A stretch of 64,000 bases of DNA from Albidovulum marisflavi (GCF_025751435.1 NZ_JAOWKY010000002.1:186001-250000); one strand, 5' to 3'. Counted from the first letter of the stretch, positions 45,157 to 55,133 are shown. Notes: a model not told the origin generated them from the letters alone. Numbers and translations: made by a program.

Positions 45157-46260
45157 ATGCGCATTTTTCCGGTCATCACGGCCGTGCTGGTCAGTGTCAC
45201 CCTTTATTTCCTGATCTTCGAGAGAGACCAACTGTTCGGCATTGCCGGGCGAGAGGTGGTCGAAACCGACGCGCCCGAGGTGGCCGAGATGCCCGAGGCC
45301 GAAACCGCTGCGGGGGCGGTATCCGTCGTCGCGATTCATTCCAAGGCAGAGCCGATCGATACCGGCGTGCTGTTGCGCGGCCAGACAGAAGCCTCGCGCC
45401 AGGTCGAGGTCAGGGCAGAAACTTCCGGAACGGTGGTTTCCACCCCCTTGCGCCGCGGGGCCCTGGTCGAGGGGGGCGAACCGCTTTGCGAAATCGACGC
45501 GGGCACGCGCCCCGCCGCGCTGTCCGAGGCCGAGGCGCGGCTGGCAGAGGCCGAGATCAGCGCGAACGCGGCCGCCAAGCTGCAGGCCGGCGGCTACGCC
45601 TCGGAAACGGCGGCGGCAGGGGCCGCGGCGGGGCTTCAGGCCGCACAGGCCGGGGTTGAAGCCGCGCGCAAGGAGATCGAGCGCACCAAGATGAAGGCGC
45701 CCTTCGCAGGCGTTCTGGAGACGGATGCCGCGGAAACCGGTTCGCTGCTGTCGACGGGCGGGCTCTGCGCGACGATCATCGCGCTTGATCCGATCAAGCT
45801 GGTCGGATTCGTGCCGGAAACCGAGGTCGACGAGGTAAGCGTGGGCGCGCTGGCGGGCGCGCGCCTCGTGTCTGGTCACGAGGTTCGGGGGCAGGTCACG
45901 TTCCTGTCGCGCTCGGCCGATCCCGACACGCGGACATTCCGCGTCGAGATCGAGGTGCCGAACGCGGACCTTGCGATCCGCGACGGACAAACGGTCGAGG
46001 TGCTGATCGCCGCTGACGGAACCGAGGCACACCTTGTGCCTGCCTCCGCCCTGACGCTGGACGACACGGGTCGGCTGGGCCTGCGCACCGTGGACGAGGC
46101 ATCGAAGGCCGCCTTCGTGCCGGTCGAGGTCGTCCGTGACACCGCCCGGGGGGTCTATGTCTCGGGCCTGCCCGATGCCGTCGACGTTATCGTCCTCGGA
46201 CAGGAATACGTCACCGATGGCGTGGCCGTCGTTCCGACCTTCCGTGAGGTTGCGGGATGA
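45157..46260 (+). CDS. RND efflux periplasmic adaptor (membrane fusion protein)
   Basis: This 367-residue protein has an N-terminal membrane anchor (FPVITAVLVSVTLYFLIF). Its adaptor domains run in order: lipoyl half (VRAETSGTVVSTPLRRGALV), a short alpha-hairpin rich in Ala and Glu, second lipoyl half (KAPFAGVLETDAAETGS) and beta-barrel. It bridges the pump to an outer-membrane channel, which is not encoded nearby. It overlaps the pump start by ATGA. Confidence 0.93.
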   Translation: MRIFPVITAVLVSVTLYFLIFERDQLFGIAGREVVETDAPEVAEMPEAETAAGAVSVVAIHSKAEPIDTGVLLRGQTEASRQVEVRAETSGTVVSTPLRRGALVEGGEPLCEIDAGTRPAALSEAEARLAEAEISANAAAKLQAGGYASETAAAGAAAGLQAAQAGVEAARKEIERTKMKAPFAGVLETDAAETGSLLSTGGLCATIIALDPIKLVGFVPETEVDEVSVGALAGARLVSGHEVRGQVTFLSRSADPDTRTFRVEIEVPNADLAIRDGQTVEVLIAADGTEAHLVPASALTLDDTGRLGLRTVDEASKAAFVPVEVVRDTARGVYVSGLPDAVDVIVLGQEYVTDGVAVVPTFREVAG

Positions 46261-49200
46261 CCGGCATCGTCGAATGGGCCGCCGCGCGGGCAAGGATGGT
46301 CCTTGCCTTCATCGCCATGTCGATCCTGGCGGGGCTGGTCGCCTATATCGGCTTGCCCAAGGAGGGCGAGCCGGACATCGAGATCCCCGCGCTGTTCATC
46401 TCTGTCCCCTTCCCCGGCATTTCTGCGGCGGACAGCGAAAAGCTGCTGGTCAAGGTCATGGAGACCGAGCTGGCCGATATCGACGGGCTGAAGAAGATCA
46501 CCGGCACCGCCGCCGAAGGCTACGGCGGCGTCGCGCTGGAGTTCGATTTCGGCTGGGACAAGACCAAGACCATCGCCGATGTGCGCGATGCGATGAACAC
46601 CGCCGAGGCCAAATTCCCCGACGGCGCGGACAAGTACACGCTGAACGAGATCAACTTTTCCCAGTTTCCGATCATCATCGTGAACCTGTCGGGCAAGGTG
46701 CCCGAGCGCACGCTGCTGAGGCTGGCCAAGGATCTTCAGGACCGGCTGGAAACGCTGGAGCCCGTGCTTGAGGCGGGGCTTGCCGGCCAGCGCGACGAGA
46801 TGCTTGAGGTCGTCATCGACCCCCTGCGGCTGGAAGCCTACAACGTCACGGCGGGGGAACTGATCTCGGTCGTGCGCAACAACAACCAGCTGATCGCGGC
46901 AGGTGAGGTGGACAGCGCCACCGGCACCTTCGCGGTCAAGATCCCCTCGTCCTTCGAGACGCCGCAGGATGTCTATGACCTGCCGGTCAAGAAGAATGGC
47001 GACCGTGTGGTGACGCTGGGCGAGCTGGCGGACATTCGACTGACCTTCGAGGACCGCACCGGCACCGCACGCTTCAACGGGGAACTGACGCTGGCGCTGC
47101 AGGTCGTCAAGCGCAAGGGCTACAACGTCATCGACACGGCGAACCTCGTGCGCGAAACCGTCGAAAAGGCGCGCGAAGGCTGGCCACCGGAACTGCGCGC
47201 GGCGGTCAACCTGGGCACGTCGCTGGATCAGTCCGTCACCGTGGGCGCGATGGTCAGCCAGCTGGAAGGTTCGGTGCTCACCGCGATCGCGCTGGTGATG
47301 ATCGTCGTGCTGGCGACGCTCGGGTCACGCTCGGCGCTACTGGTGGGCTTCTCAATCCCAACCTCTTTCCTGCTGACCTTCGCGTTGCTGGCCGTCTTCG
47401 GCATTTCCATTTCCAACATCGTGATGTTCGGCCTGATCCTGGCCGTCGGCATGCTGGTCGACGGCGCCATCATCATCGTCGAATATGCCGACAAGCGCAT
47501 AACCGAAGGCCAGGGACCGATGCGCGCCTATACCGAGGCCGCGCAGCGGATGTTCTGGCCGGTGGTCTCGTCGACCGCGACGACGCTTTGCGCCTTTCTT
47601 CCCATGCTGTTCTGGCCCGGCATTCCGGGTGAATTCATGGGGATGCTTCCAGTCACGCTGATCTTCGTCTTGTCGGCCTCGCTGGTGGTGGCGCTGATCT
47701 ACCTGCCTGTGATGGGCGGCGTCGCGGGCCGCATGACGCGCAAGTTCGAACATGCCGCCGCCCTGCTGAAGCCCTTGCCCTGGGGGGTTCGGGCGCTTCT
47801 GGTCATCCCCGCGATGATCACGATCTTCGTCGGCGCGATGATGACGCTCAACCCGGGCTACCTGACCGGTGAGCGGATTGCCGATCCAAGCCCGATGCAG
47901 GCAATTCCGGGTGCGCTGGTCTTCGTATTGGGCTCGATCCTGGGCTCGATCACGCTTGAGGCCGCGCGCCGTCCCGCACGGCGAAAACCCATTCGCGCGG
48001 GCTACCGCCGATCGCTTTTCGGGCGCGTGATCCATGTCATCGCCGGCAACCCGATCATGCCGGTCGTGACCATCGGGGCGGTCGCGTTTCTGGTGATCTC
48101 GGTCTTCAGCTACTACGGCCAACACGCCAAGGGCGTCGATTTCTTCGTGGACAGCGAAACCGAGCAGGCGATCATCTACCTGCGCGCCCGCGGCAACCTT
48201 TCGCTTGAGGAAAAGGACGCGATCCTGCGCGAAGCCGAGGCCATCGTGCTTGAGACCCCCGGCATCCATTCGGTCTTCGCCTTCGCGGGATCTGGGGGCA
48301 TCAACCAGAACAACGGCGGAGCGCAGGCGCCGCTGGACACCGTGGCGCAGATCCAGGTCGAAATGCAACGTTGGGAGACGCGCAAGAACATTGCGGAACT
48401 TGACGGCGATCTCGTCCTTGAAAGGCTCGTCGCGCGACTTGAGCAGATACCAGGAATCCGCATCGAGTCCCTCAGCCAGTCGCGGGGCCCGTCGTCGGGC
48501 AAGCCCCTGCACCTGCGCCTGACGGGTGACGATTTCACCGCGCTGGAAACCGCGGTCGAAACGGTCGAAGCCAAGTTCGCGAGCCTGGACGGCGTGACCG
48601 CGATCGAGGATACGCGCCCCCTGCCCGGCATCGACTGGCAGATCGACGTCGACGTCGAACAGGCAGGCCGCTACGGCGCGGATGTCGCGACGGTCGGCGG
48701 GATGGTCCAGCTTGTCACCCGGGGCATCCTTCTGGACACGATGCGCGTCGATACCTCGGACGAAGAGATCGAGATCCGGGTGCGCCTGCCCGAGGAGGAC
48801 AGGTTCCTGAGCACGCTCGACACGATGAAGGTCCGCACGTCGCAGGGTCTGGTTCCTCTGGCGAACTTCATCACCCGCCATCCCGTGCCCAAGCTGGGTC
48901 GCATCGACCGGTTCGGGCAGGAACGTTACTTCGACGTCAAGGCGGACGTGAAGCCGGGGCTGACCAACGACGAGGGCCAGCCCATCAACGCGAACGAGCG
49001 CATCGCCCTGGTCACCAGGTGGCTTGAGGAAGAGCGCCCCCTGCCCACCGGCGTCGACTGGCAATGGACCGGCGACCAGGAGGAACAGGCCGAAAGCCAG
49101 GCTTTCCTGATGCAGGCCTTCGCCGGTTCGCTCGGGCTCATGTTCGTGATCCTGCTGGCGCAGTTCAACTCGTTCTACAACACCGCACTGGTGCTTATCG

Positions 49201-49826
49201 CGGTGGTGCTGTCGACCACGGGCGTGCTGATCGGGATGCTGGTCATGGATCAGAGCTTTTCCATCATCATGACCGGAACCGGGATCGTGGCACTGGCCGG
49301 GATCGTGGTGAACAACAACATCGTCCTGATCGACACCTATCAGGAGTTCAGCCAGTACATGCCGCGGATCGAGGCGATCACCCGCACCGCCGAGGCGCGC
49401 ATTCGCCCCGTCCTGCTGACCACGATCACGACGATGGCCGGCCTTGCTCCCATGATGTTCGGCCTGAGCCTGGATTTCTTCGGGGGTGGCTATTCGGTCG
49501 ACAGCCCCACCGCGCTGTGGTGGAAGCAGCTGGCAACCGCGGTGGTGTTCGGTCTGGGCCTTGCGACCCTGCTGACGCTGGTGCTTACGCCATCTCTTCT
49601 GGCGCTCAGGGTCTGGATCGAAACCGGTGCGTTCCGTTCGGCCCGGCGGCTCAAGGCGCTGTCGATGGGTGCCGGCAGCCAGACCGCACGCGACATCGCG
49701 CTGGCCAGCGCCGCGCGCAGGGTCGGCAGTCAGGAGATCATCTGGGACGAGGACCCGGCCGGCGAACAGAAGACGCAGGAAGGCGAAGGCACCGAAAGCG
49801 CCTCCCCGCTCAAGGCGGCGGAATAG
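46257..49826 (+). CDS. RND-family efflux pump (inner-membrane transporter)
   Basis: This 1189-residue protein has the duplicated RND plan: two large periplasmic loops and at least 12 helices. In helix 4 the proton-relay pair of AcrB (DD) appears as VDGAIIIVEY, so one Asp is retained and the next is Gly, as in many distant RND branches. A roughly 90-residue insert between the halves (about 505-600) adds two hydrophobic segments, and a charged C-terminal tail of about 50 residues extends beyond AcrB. The cargo is unknown. No TolC-like gene is in the window. Confidence 0.93.
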   Translation: MTGIVEWAAARARMVLAFIAMSILAGLVAYIGLPKEGEPDIEIPALFISVPFPGISAADSEKLLVKVMETELADIDGLKKITGTAAEGYGGVALEFDFGWDKTKTIADVRDAMNTAEAKFPDGADKYTLNEINFSQFPIIIVNLSGKVPERTLLRLAKDLQDRLETLEPVLEAGLAGQRDEMLEVVIDPLRLEAYNVTAGELISVVRNNNQLIAAGEVDSATGTFAVKIPSSFETPQDVYDLPVKKNGDRVVTLGELADIRLTFEDRTGTARFNGELTLALQVVKRKGYNVIDTANLVRETVEKAREGWPPELRAAVNLGTSLDQSVTVGAMVSQLEGSVLTAIALVMIVVLATLGSRSALLVGFSIPTSFLLTFALLAVFGISISNIVMFGLILAVGMLVDGAIIIVEYADKRITEGQGPMRAYTEAAQRMFWPVVSSTATTLCAFLPMLFWPGIPGEFMGMLPVTLIFVLSASLVVALIYLPVMGGVAGRMTRKFEHAAALLKPLPWGVRALLVIPAMITIFVGAMMTLNPGYLTGERIADPSPMQAIPGALVFVLGSILGSITLEAARRPARRKPIRAGYRRSLFGRVIHVIAGNPIMPVVTIGAVAFLVISVFSYYGQHAKGVDFFVDSETEQAIIYLRARGNLSLEEKDAILREAEAIVLETPGIHSVFAFAGSGGINQNNGGAQAPLDTVAQIQVEMQRWETRKNIAELDGDLVLERLVARLEQIPGIRIESLSQSRGPSSGKPLHLRLTGDDFTALETAVETVEAKFASLDGVTAIEDTRPLPGIDWQIDVDVEQAGRYGADVATVGGMVQLVTRGILLDTMRVDTSDEEIEIRVRLPEEDRFLSTLDTMKVRTSQGLVPLANFITRHPVPKLGRIDRFGQERYFDVKADVKPGLTNDEGQPINANERIALVTRWLEEERPLPTGVDWQWTGDQEEQAESQAFLMQAFAGSLGLMFVILLAQFNSFYNTALVLIAVVLSTTGVLIGMLVMDQSFSIIMTGTGIVALAGIVVNNNIVLIDTYQEFSQYMPRIEAITRTAEARIRPVLLTTITTMAGLAPMMFGLSLDFFGGGYSVDSPTALWWKQLATAVVFGLGLATLLTLVLTPSLLALRVWIETGAFRSARRLKALSMGAGSQTARDIALASAARRVGSQEIIWDEDPAGEQKTQEGEGTESASPLKAAE

Positions 49827-49841
49827 CCGCCCGCGCTTCCG

Positions 49842-51755
49842 TCAGACCTTGGGCGCGAACCGGTAGTTGCGGTCGGCCGGAAGATCGCCGCCTTCTTCTG
49901 CCGCAGTCCCGCCCGAAGCTGCGGCCTCCTCCAGATTGACGAGCCGAGGTCCGCGCGGGGTGTCTTCCTCGGCCGACTGGCGCGCCCACATCGCGGCATA
50001 GCGCCCGCCCAGCGCCAGCAGTTGCTCGTGCCGGCCCTCCTCCACGATCTCGCCCTTGTCCAGCACGACGATCCGGTCCGCGTCGGCGATGGTGGAGAGG
50101 CGGTGCGCGATGGTCAGGACGGTGCGGCCCTGCCCCATTTCCTTGAGGCTTTCCTGGATGTCGCGCTCGGTCTGGGTGTCCAGCGCCGATGTCGCCTCGT
50201 CCAGAAGCAGGATCGGCGGGTTCTTGAGGATCGTGCGCGCGATGCCGACCCTCTGTTTTTCGCCGCCTGACAGCTTCAGCCCGCGTTCGCCCACCTTCGT
50301 CTCGTACCCTTCGGGGAGGGTCATGATGAAGTCGTGGATTTTCGCGGCCTTCGCCGCTGCGATCAGCTCTTCCCTCGGGGCGTCGGGGCGACCGTAGGCG
50401 ATGTTGTAGTGGATCGTGTCGTTGAACAGCACCGTGTCCTGAGGCACGACCCCGATCAGGCTGTGAACGCTGTCCTGCGTCACGTCACGCACGTCCTGAC
50501 CGTCGATCCGAAGCGCGCCGCCGGTCACGTCGTAGAAGCGAAACAAAAGGCGGCCGATCGTCGACTTGCCCGAGCCGGAGGGGCCGACGATCGCCACCGT
50601 TTCCCCCGCGCCGACCTTCAGGCTGATCCCTTTCAGGATCGGCCGGGCCGGATCGTAGGCGAAGGACACGTCGTCCAGCTCGACCTTGCCGCCGTTGACC
50701 TTCAGGTCGGGTGCGCCCGGCTTGTCCACGATCTCGGCCGGTTGGCCCAGAAGTTCGAACATCTCGCCCATGTCCACGAGCGCCTGGCGAATCTCGCGGT
50801 AAACAGTGCCGAGGAAGTTCAGGGGCATCGTGATCTGGATCATGTAGGCGTTGACCATGACGAAATCGCCGACGGTCAGCACTCCCTGCTGGACGCCGAA
50901 TGCGGCCATCACCATCACGATCACCAGACCCGTGGTGATGATCAGCGACTGGCCGAAGTTCAGCATCGACAGCGATTGCCCCGTCTTGATCGCTGCCTGT
51001 TCGTAGCCTGCCATGGCTGCGTCATAGCGGTTCGCCTCGCGCGTTTCGGCGCCGAAATACTTGACGGTTTCGAAGTTCAAGAGACTGTCTATCGCCTTCT
51101 GGTTGGCATCGGTGTCCTGTTCGTTCATCTGGCGCCGGATCCGCACCCGCCATTCCGTGACCTTGAAGGTGTAGGTGACGTAAAGACCGATCGTGACCAT
51201 CACGACGACCGCATAGCGCCAGTCGAAGACCACCGCGAAGATCACCGTCACAAGCGACAGTTCCAGTATCAGCGGCCCGACCGACAAGAGCATGAAGCGC
51301 AGAAGGAAATCCACGCCCTTGACCCCGCGCTCGATGATCCGCGACAGGCCGCCGGTCTTGCGGGTGATGTGGTAGCGCATGGACAGGCGATGGATGTGGC
51401 TGAAGGTTTCCAGCGCAAGCTTTCTGAGCGCACGCTGCCCCACGCGGACGAAGATCGCGTCGCGCAATTCGTTGAACCCGACCGCGCTCAGCCGGGCGAT
51501 TCCGTAGGCGACCGTCAGACCCACAGCGCCGATGGCCAGCAGCCAGGCCTCGCCGCGGGTTTCCCCGCCAAGAACGTCGACTGCCGCCTTGTAGAAGAAT
51601 GGGGTCGAGACGGAAATGAACCGCGCCACCAGAAGGGCGAACAGCGACAGCACCACCCGGCGCTTAACCCACCCCTCGCCCTTCGGCCAAAGATATGGCG
51701 CCACCCGCCGCAGGGTCATCAGGTTGCTGCGCCGTTCCGTCCTGCGTTCGCTCAT
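49842..51755 (-). CDS. Atm1/HMT1-type ABC exporter (fused permease-ATPase)
   Basis: This 637-residue half-transporter has six N-terminal helices and a C-terminal ATPase with Walker A (GPSGSGKST), signature (LSGGEKQRVGIARTIL) and Walker B (ILLLDEATSALD). The membrane part (YHITRKTGGLSRIIERGVKG, then NFETVKYFGAE) matches the Atm1/ABCB7/HMT1 group, which exports glutathione-linked iron-sulfur precursors or metals. The bacterial homologue has been tied to heavy-metal tolerance. It is divergent from a cysteine-rich ArsR across 95 bp, which suggests metal(loid)-controlled expression. Confidence 0.93.
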   Translation of the reverse strand: MSERRTERRSNLMTLRRVAPYLWPKGEGWVKRRVVLSLFALLVARFISVSTPFFYKAAVDVLGGETRGEAWLLAIGAVGLTVAYGIARLSAVGFNELRDAIFVRVGQRALRKLALETFSHIHRLSMRYHITRKTGGLSRIIERGVKGVDFLLRFMLLSVGPLILELSLVTVIFAVVFDWRYAVVVMVTIGLYVTYTFKVTEWRVRIRRQMNEQDTDANQKAIDSLLNFETVKYFGAETREANRYDAAMAGYEQAAIKTGQSLSMLNFGQSLIITTGLVIVMVMAAFGVQQGVLTVGDFVMVNAYMIQITMPLNFLGTVYREIRQALVDMGEMFELLGQPAEIVDKPGAPDLKVNGGKVELDDVSFAYDPARPILKGISLKVGAGETVAIVGPSGSGKSTIGRLLFRFYDVTGGALRIDGQDVRDVTQDSVHSLIGVVPQDTVLFNDTIHYNIAYGRPDAPREELIAAAKAAKIHDFIMTLPEGYETKVGERGLKLSGGEKQRVGIARTILKNPPILLLDEATSALDTQTERDIQESLKEMGQGRTVLTIAHRLSTIADADRIVVLDKGEIVEEGRHEQLLALGGRYAAMWARQSAEEDTPRGPRLVNLEEAAASGGTAAEEGGDLPADRNYRFAPKV

Positions 51756-51829
51756 GGTGGTTCACCGCCAGTTTCGCACGCCGCTTGATCGCAGCGCGCG
51801 CTTCGCCTATCAAGGATATATCGCTTTAA

Positions 51830-51846
51830 CAATTCATGAGTAATTG
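51830..51846. promoter_or_regulatory. Inverted repeat in the ArsR/Atm1 gap, probable ArsR operator
   Basis: CAATT-CATGAGT-AATTG is an imperfect 17-bp dyad with perfect 5-bp arms. It ends 4 bp before the arsR start and lies in an AT-rich patch (51811-51846) that likely holds both promoters. ArsR/SmtB operators are typically AT-rich dyads of this kind. Confidence 0.55.
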
Positions 51847-51850
51847 AAGG

Positions 51851-52201
51851 GTGGAACAAAGTCGAGTCCTTGCCGCACTATCCGCGCTGGCCAATGAAAC
51901 CCGGCTGGAACTGGTGCGCCGCCTGATCCAGCAGGGGCCCGAAGGCATGGCCGCGGGGGATATCGCGCGCGACTTGGACGTTTCGGCATCGCGCCTGTCG
52001 TTCCACCTGTCGCAACTTGAACAGGCGGGGCTGATCACCGGCCGCAAGGCATCGCGCAACGTGTTCTACTCCGTCGATGCCGTCGGCATCGGGCGTGTCA
52101 TCGGCTACCTTCTGAACGACTGCTGCCGCTCGCACCCGGAAGTCTGCGCCTGTTGCACACCGCGCCACGCCGCAAGTCCCCCTGAACAAGACGGGGAGTG
52201 A
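51851..52201 (+). CDS. ArsR-family metalloregulator with C-terminal Cys cluster
   Basis: This 116-residue winged-helix repressor (SALANETRLELVRRLIQQGP, then SASRLSFHLSQLEQAGLI) has no Cys in the helix where E. coli ArsR binds arsenite. Instead it has C91, C92, C99, C101 and C102 near the C-terminus. That layout recalls the Acidithiobacillus ArsR, which senses As(III) through C-terminal Cys residues. The GTG at 51851 is the first possible start after an in-frame stop; AAGG directly abuts it, so translation may be leaderless or weak. It is divergent from the Atm1-like exporter, its likely target. Confidence 0.88.
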   Translation: MEQSRVLAALSALANETRLELVRRLIQQGPEGMAAGDIARDLDVSASRLSFHLSQLEQAGLITGRKASRNVFYSVDAVGIGRVIGYLLNDCCRSHPEVCACCTPRHAASPPEQDGE

Positions 52202-52235
52202 AGCCGCAGAAGCGGCCCCTCAAAAACATCGGGTG

Positions 52236-53576
52236 TCAGTTGCCTTCGTCAGGCACGGTGAAGATCTGGCCGGGATAGATCAGGTCCGGGTCGCGGATCT
52301 GGTCCTTGTTGGCCTCGTACACGCGGACGTATAGCAGCCCGTTGCCGTAGTTTTCCGTCGCGATGCCCCACAGGGTGAAGCCGGGTTGCACCGTCACGAT
52401 CCGCGCGCCCGTCACCTTGCCCGGTGCGTCGGGCGTGGCCGCCTGAACCTCGGCAGCTTGCGCTGCCGGGTCGGTTGAACCAGCTGCGGCCTCTACAGTT
52501 TCCGACTGAACCGGCTCGGCAGCGGTGCCCACGGATGCGGTGACGTCCACGGCTTCGGTCGGTTCCGCTGCATTTTCCGTGGCGGTCCCGGCTTCGGACG
52601 CCGTGCTTTCCGCGCCCGAGCTGGCCAAGGCCGCCGCAACGGTTTCAGGCGCTTCGCGCTGGAACGGCGTTTCGACCCGCGACATGACCTTGCCGCTTGC
52701 GTCGATCTGGTCGGCGCGCAGACGATAGAGCGCCGCCGCGATCCCGACCAGCCCCACGCTCCAGGATCCGCCTGGCGCCACCTCTGTGATCGCCACGGGC
52801 TTGTTGTCCAGGTAAAGCCGCACGAAGTTCCCCGGCGTTCCGCGCCCGGCGATGACGACGTTGCCCTGGATGTCGTAGCTGATCGTGTCGATCGCGACCC
52901 AGACGCTCGGCGCGGGTTCCTCAAGCTTGCGGACACCGTCTTCGCCGACGACGATCACATCGGCTGTGGCCGCCGGCTCTGCGGGTTCCTCGGCCGGCTC
53001 GTCGGAAACGGCAACTGTCGCATCGACCTCGGCGGGTTGGGCGCCCGTCGCCGCTTCGGTCGCGGTTTGCGGCGCGGCGATCGGGGCGACGATCACGCTT
53101 TCCTTGCTTTCCTGGGTCCCGCCCTCTGGCAGGCTCATGGTCAGCGTCAGCACACGGGGATTGTCGGAAGGGTCAAGCGTGAACAGTTCCGCGAACCTTC
53201 CGTTGCTGTCGGCGATCGCCCGCGCGACCTCGGCGGAGTCAGCGCGGATCGTCACCTCGGAGCGCGGCGCAGCCCGCCCCGCAACAAGGGCAAGACCGTC
53301 CGCGGCGACGCGCACCGTGTCAAAGGCCGGTGCGGGCGGCTCTGCCGGAAGCTCGCGCGCGGCCTCGGCCTCCGGGGCGGTCTGTTCCGGCTCCGCTTCC
53401 ACGGATGCGGCCACCTCTTCCGCCGGTTCGACCGTCTCGGCAACCTGCTCGACCGGTTCGGGTTGCTGACGCAACCCAAAGAACCAGATCAGCACCAGGG
53501 CCGCCACTACGCCGGCCGCCGCCGCCGCCCAGAGCGCACGGCCACCAGACGAAGCGCCCTTGCTTTCTTCGCTCAT
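52236..53576 (-). CDS. Membrane-anchored LysM-domain protein
   Basis: This 446-residue protein has an N-terminal membrane helix ([20 protein letters not shown]), a long low-complexity middle rich in Ala, Glu, Pro and Val (two acidic stretches), and a C-terminal LysM domain ([20 protein letters not shown], then [11 protein letters not shown]) that should bind peptidoglycan. It is an envelope protein of unknown task, common in Rhodobacteraceae. I start at the ATG at 53576 with GGGGATAGGA upstream. It is convergent with arsR and divergent from the LOG-family gene. Confidence 0.85.
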   Translation of the reverse strand: MSEESKGASSGGRALWAAAAAGVVAALVLIWFFGLRQQPEPVEQVAETVEPAEEVAASVEAEPEQTAPEAEAARELPAEPPAPAFDTVRVAADGLALVAGRAAPRSEVTIRADSAEVARAIADSNGRFAELFTLDPSDNPRVLTLTMSLPEGGTQESKESVIVAPIAAPQTATEAATGAQPAEVDATVAVSDEPAEEPAEPAATADVIVVGEDGVRKLEEPAPSVWVAIDTISYDIQGNVVIAGRGTPGNFVRLYLDNKPVAITEVAPGGSWSVGLVGIAAALYRLRADQIDASGKVMSRVETPFQREAPETVAAALASSGAESTASEAGTATENAAEPTEAVDVTASVGTAAEPVQSETVEAAAGSTDPAAQAAEVQAATPDAPGKVTGARIVTVQPGFTLWGIATENYGNGLLYVRVYEANKDQIRDPDLIYPGQIFTVPDEGN

Positions 53577-53675
53577 GTGTTTCCTATCCCCTTCGCCGAC
53601 TTCCCTCGCGCGGCGCTTGAGCGACCTTAGCAACGCCGCTATCACCGGTCAAAAGAACCTTGAGGGCCTGCCACC

Positions 53676-54236
53676 ATGACCGCTTCGATGAAATCCGTCT
53701 GTGTCTATTGCGGCTCACGCCACGGCGGCAGGACCACCTATGCCGAAGCCGCGCGTAAAACAGGCGAGATGCTGGCCCGCAAAGGCTGGCGTCTGGTGTA
53801 TGGCGCCGGCGACGTCGGCTTGATGGGGGAAGTCGCGCGCGCCACGCAGGCGGCCGGGGGCCAGACCTTCGGCGTCATTCCGGAACACCTTTTTCAGCGC
53901 GAGGTCGGCAAGCGCGACCTGACGGCCTTCGTCGTCACCGAGACGATGCACGAGCGCAAGAAGGTGATGTTCATGAACTCGGACGCGATCGTGGTCCTTC
54001 CCGGCGGCGGCGGATCGCTGGACGAGTTCTTCGAGGTGCTGACCTGGCGTCAGCTGGGGCTGCACGCCAAGCCTATTCTTGTCCTCAATACCGAGGGTTA
54101 CTGGGATCCGCTGATCGCCATGATCGACCGGATCGTGGACGAGGGCTTCGCCGATCCTTCCCTGAGGGATTTCGTCCAGATTGCCCCCGATGTGACTGCG
54201 CTTGCCGAAGCACTTTCCGGGGCGCTTGACCAATAG
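53676..54236 (+). CDS. LOG-family protein (TIGR00730)
   Basis: This 186-residue protein has the LOG/lysine-decarboxylase-like fold, with VYCGSRHGGRTTYAEAA at the N-terminus and VVLPGGGGSLDEFFEVLTW. The family motif is PGGxGTxxE; here Ser replaces Thr and Asp precedes the Glu, a conservative change. LOG enzymes release cytokinin bases or, more generally, cleave nucleoside 5'-monophosphates to base and ribose 5-phosphate. It is convergent with rarD (15-bp gap). Confidence 0.9.
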   Translation: MTASMKSVCVYCGSRHGGRTTYAEAARKTGEMLARKGWRLVYGAGDVGLMGEVARATQAAGGQTFGVIPEHLFQREVGKRDLTAFVVTETMHERKKVMFMNSDAIVVLPGGGGSLDEFFEVLTWRQLGLHAKPILVLNTEGYWDPLIAMIDRIVDEGFADPSLRDFVQIAPDVTALAEALSGALDQ

Positions 54237-54251
54237 GCCCGGATACGACGT

Positions 54252-55133
54252 TCAGGTCATGCCCGCGCGGCCCGGCCATTTGAGGCCCGACAGCGAAAAG
54301 ATCGCGACCGCGGTCCAGATCAGCGCGAACGCGGCAAGATGCCAGCCCGTGAAGGGCTCCTGGAAGACGACCGTCGCGCAAAGGAATTGCAGCGTCGGGT
54401 TGAGGTATTGGGTCAGGCCGAACGCGGCCATGGAAACCTGTCTTGAGGCATAGGAAAACAGCATCAGCGGCACCGCCGTTATCACGCCGCTGAAGACAAG
54501 CATGACAGAGGTCTGGGCGCTGTCGCCAAAGTGTCCCGTTTGCGTCCAGGTGACGTGCCAAAGCCAGAACAGCGCCAGCGGGGCAAGCATCAGTGTCTCG
54601 ACCGTGATCGAAACGACCGGACCGGCGCCAAGGCGCTTCTTGATCGCCGCGTAGATGGCAAAGGTGCCGCCAAGGAAAAGCGCGATCCAGGGCGCGGCCC
54701 CCAACCCCCAGGTCAGCAGGATCACCGCGGCGGCCGCAAGCGCCACGGCCGCGCCCTTGGCGCGGGCGAAGGGTTCGCCGAAAAGCATCACCCCCAGCAG
54801 AACCGCGATCAGCGGAAAGATGTAGTAGCCAAGGCTGGCCTCGACCGTGCGCCCGGCCTGAATGGCCGAAATGTAGCCGAACCAGTTGATGCCGATCATG
54901 AAGGCCGCCAGTGCAAGCAGCCAGCGGCCGGGGCCGGCCAGAAGCCCGCGCACCTCGCCCAGACGCCCCTTGAAACCAAGCCATGCCGAGAACAGCGCCA
55001 AGGACCACAGCGCGCGATGGGTCAGCACCTCCAGCGGCGGAACATGTGACAGCGCCTTGTAATAAATGGGGGAAAGCCCCCACACCGTGCAGGCTGCGAT
55101 CAGCGCGGCGATTCCGCGAAACTCGGCCGTCAT
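54252..55133 (-). CDS. rarD: RarD/EamA-family drug/metabolite transporter
   Basis: This 293-residue membrane protein has ten predicted helices in two EamA repeats and RarD hallmarks (GLSPIYYKALSHVPPLEVL, HRALWSL, FIGINWFGYI-like AFMIGINWFGYISAI). RarD proteins were named for chloramphenicol sensitivity, and their natural cargo is unknown. The start overlaps the phosphoesterase stop by ATGA, placing it in the sodB-phosphoesterase-rarD operon. Confidence 0.92.
   Translation of the reverse strand: MTAEFRGIAALIAACTVWGLSPIYYKALSHVPPLEVLTHRALWSLALFSAWLGFKGRLGEVRGLLAGPGRWLLALAAFMIGINWFGYISAIQAGRTVEASLGYYIFPLIAVLLGVMLFGEPFARAKGAAVALAAAAVILLTWGLGAAPWIALFLGGTFAIYAAIKKRLGAGPVVSITVETLMLAPLALFWLWHVTWTQTGHFGDSAQTSVMLVFSGVITAVPLMLFSYASRQVSMAAFGLTQYLNPTLQFLCATVVFQEPFTGWHLAAFALIWTAVAIFSLSGLKWPGRAGMT

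Noticed and set aside
52203-52216. GCCGC-AGAA-GCGGC hairpin after arsR as a terminator
   Set aside because: The stem is only 5 bp with no T run on the plus strand, which is common by chance at this GC content.
52400-53470. Tandem repeat in the LysM protein gene
   Set aside because: The region is low-complexity Ala/Glu/Pro/Val coding sequence without a fixed repeat unit.
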